Assembly (NCBI GenBank): GCA_009923375.1
Contig: RFTO01000075.1
Span: 1 to 5,974 of the forward strand
Direction: 5' to 3'
Origin: Actinomycetota bacterium
Lineage (GTDB): Bacteria; Actinomycetota; Actinomycetes; S36-B12; UBA5976
Length of the DNA: 5,974 nt
The notes under the pieces were generated by a model, which was given only the letters and a program-made list of their open reading frames with translations, did not search any database and was not told the DNA's origin. Shown here piece after piece: positions 1-5,286 of the stretch (the stretch's first letter is position 1; every line of letters begins with the position of its first letter). The position numbers and the translations under genes are program-made.

Positions 1-1098
1 GTAGGGGTTCGGGCCAGAGTTACCGGCAGAAATAATCGAGACAACGCCAGCCTTGAATGCGTTAGTCACGGCCGTCTGCTCGGCGCCAGAACCGCCACCG
101 AAGGAGGAACCCAGCGACATGTTGATTTCGGTGGCACCGTCGGCAACAGCGCGGTTGACTGCGGCGACGATGATGTCTGAACCAACTGAGCCGTTGCAAC
201 CGAAGACACGATAGGCAAGGAGCGATGCACCAGGAGCCGAACCAGGACCGATCTTCAGAGCTGCGATGTTCGCTGCTGTGTAAGGGCCAGTGAAGGTCGT
301 GCCGTCGGCCTTGACGCCAAAGCCAGCTGCGGTACCAGCAACGTGCGTGCCGTGGTCACCGGCACCTGCTCCTGCGTAGTTGCAACCAGAGGGGTCAGCG
401 TCTGGGGTGGGTGTCAACGCGGCGCCGCTACCAGCTGCGTTGTAGTTGTCACCCACGAAGTCATAGCCACCGACAACCTTGGCCGTCGGGAAGGTGCCCG
501 GCTCCACGATTGTCTTATCGTTGGCGGTCCAAGCATTCAGGCCCGCGCCACCGAAGTCAACGTGGTCGTAGTCGATACCGGAGTCGATGATGGCGATCTT
601 CTGGCCGACACCGGTGTGACCCAGGTTCTCCCACGTTGCAGCAGAACCGGTGAAGGTGTCTGAGTTGGTGTTGTCCAAGGTGTACGTGGTTGTCTTGTTG
701 ATGGTGGCAACCAGACCGTTCTTAGCAAGTGCAGCGGCCTGACGGGCCGAGCCGACAAACGCAAAGGCGTCGATCGCGTCGGCGTAACGGTTGGTCACGG
801 TTGCACCGACGCTCGCAGCTGCGTCAACAGCAGGCTTCTGCGCGGCCAGGATGCTGGCGCGGGCTGATGCTGCATTGACGCCCTTGCCCAATTCAACGAC
901 GGACGGGTTCTTGAGCTGGGCGATGAAGATTGCCTTGGAGTCCAAGTTAGCGCCCGCAGGTGCAAACTTGATGGCATCTGTAACTTCCAGGCGGTTGGCG
1001 CCATTCACCGAATTCGCCAGTGCCGGCGAGCCGGCAACGACGAGTGCGGCGACTGCGCATGTGGCAAGTGCCACCGCAGAACGACGAGCTCGAATCAT
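1..1098 (-). CDS. Secreted subtilisin-like serine protease (peptidase S8), N-terminal part, C-terminus beyond window
   Basis: The frame is open from ATG at 1098 to base 1 (366 codons, no stop). Residues 1-28 form a signal peptide: basic start MIRARR, a hydrophobic stretch of Ala/Val/Leu, and a signal-peptidase I site after ALA (28/29). Residues about 54-137 look like an I9-type inhibitory propeptide. The S8 catalytic domain follows, with Asp172 in IIDSGID, His249 in GDHGTHVAGT, and the oxyanion-hole Asn360 in SAGNSGP. The GTSMAAP-type serine block would lie beyond the edge. The long Asp-His spacing and the cysteine pair C239 and C301 (VFGC) resemble Vpr-type extracellular proteases, so the full protein may be large; that is inference. 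Its role would be degrading extracellular protein after propeptide removal. The start is supported by AAGGGG 8 nt upstream and by the signal peptide beginning there. All 13 lysine codons are AAG, unlike the neighbours. The family call is firm; the subfamily and substrate are not. Confidence 0.95.
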   Translation of the reverse strand, partial: MIRARRSAVALATCAVAALVVAGSPALANSVNGANRLEVTDAIKFAPAGANLDSKAIFIAQLKNPSVVELGKGVNAASARASILAAQKPAVDAAASVGATVTNRYADAIDAFAFVGSARQAAALAKNGLVATINKTTTYTLDNTNSDTFTGSAATWENLGHTGVGQKIAIIDSGIDYDHVDFGGAGLNAWTANDKTIVEPGTFPTAKVVGGYDFVGDNYNAAGSGAALTPTPDADPSGCNYAGAGAGDHGTHVAGTAAGFGVKADGTTFTGPYTAANIAALKIGPGSAPGASLLAYRVFGCNGSVGSDIIVAAVNRAVADGATEINMSLGSSFGGGSGAEQTAVTNAFKAGVVSIISAGNSGPNPY

Positions 1099-1106
1099 GT
1101 GTGTAA

Positions 1107-1112
1107 CCCCTT
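1107..1112 (-). promoter_or_regulatory. Shine-Dalgarno site of the subtilase gene
   Basis: The minus strand reads AAGGGG here, followed by 8 nt and then ATG at 1098. This fixes the protease start. AACC and GGTT flanking this stretch could form a weak 4-bp hairpin around the site, which is too short to call regulatory. Confidence 0.75.
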
Positions 1113-1179
1113 ATGTGGTTAAGCCGGACACTGAGAACACCTCAACAAGGCACTATCAGCGGCTGACAACGACGAGTAA

Positions 1180-1202
1180 TTGGTGATCGAAAATTTCACC
1201 AA
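1180..1202 (-). promoter_or_regulatory. Inverted repeat / stem-loop in the protease 5' leader
   Basis: TTGGTGA and TCACCAA form perfect 7-bp arms around a 9-nt AT-rich spacer. If transcription starts near 1234, the repeat lies about 32-55 nt into the leader RNA, where it could fold as a hairpin. As DNA it could be a repressor site just downstream of the promoter. No U-tract follows, so it is not a standard terminator. The symmetry is seen directly; any function is inference. Confidence 0.45.
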
Positions 1203-1240
1203 ATACACAGACGACCGTGTCATCGGGACGCGGTGAGGTA

Positions 1241-1269
1241 AATCTATGAACATAGGTCGCACAGGTCAA
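1241..1269 (-). promoter_or_regulatory. Sigma70-type promoter for the subtilase gene
   Basis: On the minus strand, TTGACC (1269-1264) is followed by exactly 17 nt and then TAGATT (1246-1241). The -35 box matches consensus TTGACA at 5 of 6 positions, and the -10 box fits TAnnnT. The predicted start is near 1234, giving a leader of about 135 nt before the ATG at 1098. A short palindrome, CTATG-AA-CATAG (1244-1255), overlaps the -10 box and spacer and might bind a regulator. This is the best-looking promoter in the window. Confidence 0.65.
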
Positions 1270-1300
1270 GGCAAATATCAGGTAAATTTGAATATTCGTC

Positions 1301-1309
1301 TGTGGATAA
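1301..1309 (-). promoter_or_regulatory. Perfect DnaA-box 9-mer (single copy)
   Basis: The minus strand reads TTATCCACA, the consensus high-affinity DnaA box. I see only one copy in this region and no cluster or dnaA/dnaN genes, so it is not an origin. It lies about 32 bp upstream of the protease -35 box and could be a titration or regulatory site, or a chance match. Confidence 0.35.
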
Positions 1310-1336
1310 CTCGGCAGCGATCTGTAGCGCCCAGCC

Positions 1337-1372
1337 GTGCCACATGAGGCACAAGCCGAGAACGCTCGCGGC
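1337..1372 (-). terminator. Tandem hairpins downstream of tldE, possible operon terminator
   Basis: Two inverted repeats lie 2 nt apart, about 40-75 nt past the tldE stop. The first on the minus strand pairs GCCG(C)GAG with CTCGGC (1372-1355), with a CGTT loop and one bulged base. The second pairs GTGCC with GGCAC (1352-1337) around a 6-nt loop. Neither is followed by a clear U-run, so this would be a U-less terminator of the kind proposed in actinobacteria, or simply a 3'-end RNA structure. The position fits the end of the tldDE transcript. Confidence 0.4.
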
Positions 1373-1410
1373 TACACATATGGCGTCAACGCGTGAATAC
1401 CGAGTGTGGG

Positions 1411-2814
1411 CTAAAGCGCATCACTTACGGTGGAGAAATTGAATCCTTCAACGGCCAGCGCTGGCGCCGCCACTCGGTGCACGTAATCACCCATTTCGCG
1501 GGGGAGCGTTCGCTCGGTTACTGAAGCATCAGAAATTCGTGGCAACAGACCCACGGGCGAGTCGTTGAATCGGAAATTACTGGCACATCCCACGATTTCC
1601 CCCGCGCGGACGACGTAGACGCCATCACGGGTCAACCCGGTGAGCAACAGCGACTGGGGGTCCACAACGCGGTTGTACCAAAGACACGTCACCAATAAGC
1701 CGTCCTGCGTGCGTGCGATGAGTTCCTCTAGCGATCCGTGACCGTCGGTATCTGCGATTCTGAGGCAGTCTGCGGTCGCTGCCGCTGGCACGCTTAAATC
1801 CGCGGCCGTCGCGCGAGGCGCAGCCAGCTGGGTGAGTGTGCCGTCCTTCAACCACGAGTGCGGATTCACATTGAGACCATTGTCAAACACACTTGTGTGG
1901 GAATTTGACGATGTAGCCGCGACGAAATCCATGCTTGTAAAGGCGGTATCTCTCGGATCGGAGGAAATCGTCAGGTTTCGCGGTGTCAGCTTCTCCCCAA
2001 GCCGGGTTGCTCCCTGTGTACCCGAGAAGACGCTGCGACCTTCAGCAGCATCACGGGCTGTGGCCGTCCACCAGAACTCGCACATCAGGTCGGCAACCGC
2101 CCCTGGGGTGAGGATGGCCGTGTGTCGTCCTGCGGCTATATCGAGTTTGGTTTCCTGCCAGGTAAGCCCTTGGCGCAGGCGTAGGTCCATGTCACCGATG
2201 TCGGCGCGGGTGAGGTCTTCCGTGGCGACGCCTTGCCAGGCGGAACGTGAGCGCGCATGGGATTTGGCCGTCATCTCAATTCGACCTGATGGTTGGGAAT
2301 GAACCCGTCTGACGCCAGTGGTCGACGCCATCCATGTGGTCTCAATCCCGTGCTCTGCGTAACCGAAATGCTCGATTCCGTCCGCGGCGCCGGCGCGAAA
2401 GACAGATCCGAGCGCAGTTGTGAGACCGTTCAACGTGGAAACATCAATCATCAGAGGGGCTGCTCCCCACTCGCCGCTGCTCACATCTCGAATTAAGTCG
2501 GCGGCGTCGTCAGCAGCAGGTGCATCCTTGGCCGCCGCCAGCACCGCATCAACCAATCCTTTGAGCACGGCTGCGTCTGGGCCACTGGCAGACAAGGTGG
2601 CTGTGCCGATCCCACGAGCCACTGGCACGAATCCGATAACTGTCGCAGCCACGCTGGACCGCACCCCGTTAGTGGTCAAGGTGCTACGTGCCCAGCGCAG
2701 GTCGGCGCGAGAATCGTGTTCGATGATGACGAACAATTGACTGCCGTCAGCGCGAGACAACGCGTGGGCGACAGCCACTTCCGCAAGGTCACTGGGGGAG
2801 AGCATGTCCTTCAT
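1411..2814 (-). CDS. tldE: TldE/PmbA-family subunit of the TldD/TldE metalloprotease
   Basis: This 467-residue protein is of normal length for the family. In characterised homologues TldE partners TldD in a cytosolic complex that cleaves unfolded peptides, for example in microcin B17 maturation and CcdA turnover in E. coli. As expected for TldE, it has no HExxxH motif; the zinc site is supplied by TldD. The C-terminal third is the most recognisable part: GLLVTCLWYNRVVDPQSLLL (373-392), TGLTRDGVYVV (392-402), and NFRFNDSPVGLL (413-424), all typical of actinobacterial TldE. The middle domain includes the GRIEMTAKSHARS segment (177-189). The start ATG at 2814 overlaps the tldD stop as ATGA and has GGAGG 7 nt upstream, which indicates translational coupling. 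The stop is TAG. Its natural substrate in this organism is unknown. Confidence 0.93.
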   Translation of the reverse strand: MKDMLSPSDLAEVAVAHALSRADGSQLFVIIEHDSRADLRWARSTLTTNGVRSSVAATVIGFVPVARGIGTATLSASGPDAAVLKGLVDAVLAAAKDAPAADDAADLIRDVSSGEWGAAPLMIDVSTLNGLTTALGSVFRAGAADGIEHFGYAEHGIETTWMASTTGVRRVHSQPSGRIEMTAKSHARSRSAWQGVATEDLTRADIGDMDLRLRQGLTWQETKLDIAAGRHTAILTPGAVADLMCEFWWTATARDAAEGRSVFSGTQGATRLGEKLTPRNLTISSDPRDTAFTSMDFVAATSSNSHTSVFDNGLNVNPHSWLKDGTLTQLAAPRATAADLSVPAAATADCLRIADTDGHGSLEELIARTQDGLLVTCLWYNRVVDPQSLLLTGLTRDGVYVVRAGEIVGCASNFRFNDSPVGLLPRISDASVTERTLPREMGDYVHRVAAPALAVEGFNFSTVSDAL

Positions 2815-4367
2815 CGGGTGGCCTCCGCGGCTGTGTTGAGAATGTTGACGTTTTCGAACACCGCGACAGGACAGCCGTGCGAGACGGGGGCCGTTTGGCC
2901 GGGCTGTCCCTTGCCACAGTTCAAAGCACCGCCGAAGAGGTACGTGTCAGGTCCGCCAACAGCCACCATGGACCCCCAGAAGTCCGGCGTTTTGCTTTGG
3001 TACGCCACATCCTTGACTTGCCCATCGAGGCGGCCATTGCGGATGCGCATGAAACGCTGGCCTGTGAACTGAAAGTTGTAGCGCTGCATATCGATTGACC
3101 ACGATTTGTCACCCACCACGTACAGCCCATCTTCGACTCCTGCGATGAGCTCTGCCGCGCAAGACGCACCCTGCGGATCGGGCTGCAATGACACATTCGG
3201 CATGCGCTGGATTGGCACGTGTTCACCGGCATCGGCAAATGCGCAGCCGTTGGAGCGAGGGTGACCAAATTCTGCTGCCATGGCACGGTCGAGTTGATAG
3301 CCCACAAGCACACCGTCACGGACGATGTCCCAGCGTTGGGCAGCAACGCCTTCATGGTCCCAAGCCACCGTGGAAAGCCCGTGGGGCGTGTTTCGGTCGC
3401 CTGTCACATTCATAAGCGGTGAGCCATAACGGAAGGTGTTCAATTTCTCGGGCGTGGCAAATGATGTGCCGGCGTAGTTAGCTTCATAGCCGAGAGCACG
3501 ATCGAACTCGGTTGCGTGCCCTATGGACTCATGAATCGTCAGCCACAAATTTGTGGGATCAATGACGAGCGTGTAACGGCCAGGTTCAACAGACGGCGCT
3601 TGAAGTTTCTCTTGCAAGAGAACGGGCAACTGCGACAATTCATTTTCCCAATCCCATGGACGAGCGCCGCCAATGGTGGCCCCTGCACCCAAGACGTACT
3701 CCCAGCCGCGCCCAACCGGCGGGGCTGTGGTGGACATGCTCTCGAAAGCTCCCGTCGAACCATCGACGACTGTTGCATCCCACTGAGATTCGAGTCTCAC
3801 TCGCTGCTGTGTGACTCGGGTTCCAGCAGAATCGGCGTAGAACACACATTCGCGAACTTGACGGATCCAGGCATCCACATGTGTGACACCTGCTGACATC
3901 AGAGACGCACTGCGATCGGTCAGAACAGCCAGGCGCTCTGCCTCGCTGACGTCGAAGGGGTCGATCTCGTAGTCGCTGAACCACGTGCCGGTATACACGG
4001 GCTCAGGGGACAAGATGACGGGCGTCGTTGCCAGCGGGCGACTTGCGCGCGCCAGCGCAACCGCTTGAGCTGCCAGTGCAGATGCCGACGCCGGGGTGAT
4101 CGTGTCGCTTGCAGCAAACCCCCAGCAGCCGTCGACCACCACTCGAACACCCAAGCCGAGCTCAGCGTCATCGACACTTGACTCCTTGCGAGCATCGCGC
4201 GCGGAGAGGACTGCGGTTCGGGTGCGAATTACACGCAGATCCGCGTGCGAGGCTCCAAGTGATGCAGCGCACGCCAATGCCGCATCGGCCACGGCATCGA
4301 GAGGTAGGCGTGCAAAGAAGGGGTCGAGGATCTTCGGGGTAACGGTCACAAGCGCCGATAGTGCCAT
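2811..4367 (-). CDS. tldD: TldD-family zinc metalloprotease, catalytic subunit
   Basis: This 518-residue protein is the catalytic half of the TldD/TldE peptidase. The zinc motif HESIGH is at residues 279-284, with H279 and H284 as ligands and E280 as catalytic base. By analogy with E. coli TldD the third ligand is a C-terminal cysteine, most likely C484 in NCGKGQPGQ; C499 is a nearby alternative. The N-terminal domain (about 15-240) contains GLGVRVVVDGCWGFAASD (71-88), typical of the family. Gene order tldD-tldE with a 4-bp overlap supports a 1:1 complex. The ATG at 4367 is the most upstream reasonable start, but no Shine-Dalgarno sequence precedes it. Homologues usually begin close to the DPFFARLPLDA segment (15-25), so about 10 residues may be extra; GTG at codon 7 is an alternative. 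The family call is secure and the exact start is not. Confidence 0.94.
   Translation of the reverse strand: MALSALVTVTPKILDPFFARLPLDAVADAALACAASLGASHADLRVIRTRTAVLSARDARKESSVDDAELGLGVRVVVDGCWGFAASDTITPASASALAAQAVALARASRPLATTPVILSPEPVYTGTWFSDYEIDPFDVSEAERLAVLTDRSASLMSAGVTHVDAWIRQVRECVFYADSAGTRVTQQRVRLESQWDATVVDGSTGAFESMSTTAPPVGRGWEYVLGAGATIGGARPWDWENELSQLPVLLQEKLQAPSVEPGRYTLVIDPTNLWLTIHESIGHATEFDRALGYEANYAGTSFATPEKLNTFRYGSPLMNVTGDRNTPHGLSTVAWDHEGVAAQRWDIVRDGVLVGYQLDRAMAAEFGHPRSNGCAFADAGEHVPIQRMPNVSLQPDPQGASCAAELIAGVEDGLYVVGDKSWSIDMQRYNFQFTGQRFMRIRNGRLDGQVKDVAYQSKTPDFWGSMVAVGGPDTYLFGGALNCGKGQPGQTAPVSHGCPVAVFENVNILNTAAEATR
2822..2826 (-). promoter_or_regulatory. Shine-Dalgarno site of tldE, inside the tldD 3' end
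   Basis: The minus strand reads GGAGG, 7 nt before the ATG at 2814, within the last codons of tldD. It supports the overlapping start and coupled translation of the two subunits. Confidence 0.8.
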
Positions 4368-4395
4368 GTGAACGACCGCGCGTCCACGAAAAAAT

Positions 4396-4418
4396 TTTTG
4401 GTGTCAGCGACACCTAAA
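4396..4418. promoter_or_regulatory. Dyad (GGTGTC-AGC-GACACC) in the divergent tldD / carbonic anhydrase promoter region
   Basis: GGTGTC (4400-4405) and GACACC (4409-4414) are perfect arms around AGC. After one T-T mismatch on each side the symmetry resumes with TTT (4396-4398) and AAA (4416-4418), so 9 of 10 positions per arm pair. An A6T5 tract (4389-4399) overlaps its left edge, and such tracts are intrinsically curved. Its position between two divergent genes suits an operator, centred about 47 bp upstream of the carbonic anhydrase start and 40 bp upstream of tldD. I do not recognise the motif; it is not the actinobacterial LexA box. Confidence 0.5.
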
Positions 4419-4441
4419 GGTTCGCCGCGCTCTGGGCTTGC

Positions 4442-4447
4442 TTTACT
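4442..4447 (+). promoter_or_regulatory. Possible -10 element for a leaderless carbonic anhydrase mRNA
   Basis: TTTACT ends 6 nt before the ATG at 4454, which would place the transcription start on the A of the ATG. No Shine-Dalgarno sequence lies between 4435 and 4453, consistent with a leaderless transcript. The match is only 4 of 6 to TATAAT and lacks the important second A. No good -35 box is seen at 17-18 nt, so this is weak. Confidence 0.3.
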
Positions 4448-4453
4448 TGCCAC

Positions 4454-4984
4454 ATGTCAACACAGGCGGCCGAGCATGCTGGCGACACAACTGATCCTTT
4501 TGCTGATGTGCGGGTGGGAAACCAAGTGTTCGTCTCCGCCTTCACAACCGAGTCACTTAGTGGCTTCGCGCGACGAGGATTGGCCATCGTCACCTGCATG
4601 GATTCACGAATAGATCCGCTTAACGTCGTTGGAATGGCCCCTGGCGACGTCAAGATTCTTCGGAACGCTGGCGCCCGAGTGACCGATGACGTGCTGCGAA
4701 CGCTGATTGTCGCAACTCACCTGCTTGGCGTGTCCAGGGTATTGGTGATGCCACACACAGATTGTCGGATGGCGCGAGACGATGAGGCTCAAATTCACGA
4801 GGCCATTTTCGCTAGCTCGGGCATCGACACAAGCGGCGTCGCCATTCAAATGGTGGCCGACCAACTAGACACCTTGCGTCGCGACCTTAATCGAATTAGG
4901 AGCTACGGACTGCTGGCGCGCGGGTTGGTGGCTGAAGGTGCGATTTACAACGTTGCCACAGGGGAACTTGATTTCATAAATTAA
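4454..4984 (+). CDS. Beta-class carbonic anhydrase, short actinobacterial type
   Basis: This 176-residue protein interconverts CO2 and bicarbonate in the cytosol using one zinc ion. The ligands are visible: C48 in TCMDSRID, and H101 and C104 in HTDC. The D50/R52 dyad that controls zinc access in this class is also present. ILRNAGARVTDDVLRTL (68-84) matches the family's conserved helix-strand region, and the protein ends in VATGELDFIN like Mycobacterium Rv1284-type enzymes, which are of similar length. No signal peptide or membrane segment is seen. R105 follows the last zinc cysteine where many beta enzymes have glycine (HTDCG). The ATG at 4454 is chosen because it is the first in frame and gives the normal length, though it has no Shine-Dalgarno sequence. 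The gene is divergent from tldD and converges on a tRNA. A functional link to either neighbour is not evident. Confidence 0.93.
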   Translation: MSTQAAEHAGDTTDPFADVRVGNQVFVSAFTTESLSGFARRGLAIVTCMDSRIDPLNVVGMAPGDVKILRNAGARVTDDVLRTLIVATHLLGVSRVLVMPHTDCRMARDDEAQIHEAIFASSGIDTSGVAIQMVADQLDTLRRDLNRIRSYGLLARGLVAEGAIYNVATGELDFIN

Positions 4985-5020
4985 CCCACGGTGCCGTTGC
5001 CTTGCTGGTCTTCGTACTTG

Positions 5021-5105
5021 TGTCCGAGGGGGGACTTGAACCCCCATGCCCTTTTGAGGCACTAGCACCTCAAGCTAGCGCGTCTACCTATTCCGCCACC
5101 CGGAC
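5021..5105 (-). tRNA. tRNA-Leu, anticodon GAG
   Basis: An 85-nt class II tRNA folds cleanly on the minus strand. The acceptor stem GTCCGGG pairs with CTCGGAC (one G-U), followed by discriminator A at 5021. The D arm contains GGCGGAATAGGTAGACGC. The anticodon arm is CTAGC-TTGAGGT-GCTAG with anticodon GAG. The long variable arm pairs TGCCT with GGGCA around CAAAA, as expected for leucine. The T arm is GGGGG-TTCAAGT-CCCCC. The next bases read CAA, so CCA is not encoded and must be added enzymatically. It decodes CUC and CUU. It converges with the carbonic anhydrase gene, 36 bases from that stop codon. I see no clear terminator in the gap and no copy of its 3' end nearby that would mark an integrated element. 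Confidence 0.96.
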
Positions 5106-5140
5106 ATGCTTGCCGATTCCAACCAGCGTCACTCGCGGCT

Positions 5141-5159
5141 CATCTGAGACGCTCTGATG
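5141..5159. repeat. Imperfect inverted repeat upstream of the tRNA-Leu gene
   Basis: CATCTGAG (5141-5148) and CTCTGATG (5152-5159) form 8-bp arms with one T-T mismatch around a 3-base ACG loop. A second, overlapping inverted repeat pairs AGCGTC (5125-5130) with GACGCT (5148-5153). They lie 20-55 bases upstream of the tRNA 5' end on the minus strand, where its promoter should be. I find no convincing -35/-10 pair there; TGGAAT at 5121-5116 is the nearest -10-like hexamer. Function is unknown. Confidence 0.3.
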
Positions 5160-5230
5160 CCACACCTGCTGCTGCACCACCCGGCTGCGAAGCCATGAGG
5201 GCAAACAATCGACAGGCGGAACTCTAACAA

Positions 5231-5254
5231 CGCGTGTCTGCGGCGACACACGCG
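5231..5254. promoter_or_regulatory. Inverted repeat upstream of corA
   Basis: CGCGTGT (5231-5237) and ACACGCG (5248-5254) are perfect 7-bp arms with a 10-nt spacer. An alternative register pairs GTGTC (5234-5238) with GACAC (5245-5249) around 6 nt. The centre lies about 44 bp upstream of the GTG start at 5287. It could be an operator, or an RNA hairpin if transcription starts further upstream. No known magnesium riboswitch fold is recognisable in this short stretch. Confidence 0.4.
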
Positions 5255-5273
5255 CATCCATGTGTTGCAGTCT

Positions 5274-5279
5274 TAGTGT
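5274..5279 (+). promoter_or_regulatory. Possible -10 element for leaderless corA
   Basis: TAGTGT fits TAnnnT and ends 7 nt before the GTG at 5287, the spacing expected if transcription starts at the initiation codon. No Shine-Dalgarno sequence precedes that GTG. The -35 region (about 5251-5256, CGCGCA) has no consensus match, so the call is tentative. Confidence 0.3.
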
Positions 5280-5286
5280 TGCCCAT

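Larger units (their letters stand above)
1099..1410. other. Non-coding region between tldE and the subtilase gene
   Basis: This 312-base gap separates two genes on the minus strand. No open frame in it looks like a real gene: the plus-strand frame that enters from the left has no family features and lies antisense to the protease signal peptide. It holds the protease promoter (1241-1269), a leader stem-loop (1180-1202), a DnaA-box-like 9-mer (1301-1309) and tandem hairpins just past tldE (1337-1372). The stretch AGGTAAAT occurs twice on the plus strand, at 1236-1243 and 1280-1287, 44 bases apart. The part around 1177-1310 is visibly richer in A and T than the genes, as expected for a promoter region. 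Confidence 0.7.

Noticed and set aside
791..1186. 131-codon open frame on the plus strand, running into the intergenic region
   Set aside because: It is alanine/threonine-rich antisense of the protease signal peptide and propeptide. The true gene is on the minus strand, shown by the DSG and HGTH motifs.
1301..1309. Replication origin
   Set aside because: There is only one DnaA box and no cluster, AT-rich unwinding element, or dnaA/dnaN/gyrB neighbours.
1832..2302. 156-codon open frame on the plus strand
   Set aside because: It lies wholly opposite tldE, has no plausible ribosome site or domain, and mirrors tldE codon structure.
4396..4418. Terminator of a minus-strand gene
   Set aside because: No minus-strand gene lies immediately upstream of it (the region there is the antisense of the carbonic anhydrase), so an operator or tldD leader element is more sensible.
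5021..5105. tRNA gene as an integration site for a mobile element
   Set aside because: I see no integrase gene and no repeated copy of the tRNA 3' end, and the flanks are ordinary core genes.
5106..5286. Magnesium riboswitch upstream of corA
   Set aside because: The 181-bp gap has only simple inverted repeats. I cannot fit the M-box helices, and the putative -10 lies just before the start codon, leaving no leader.
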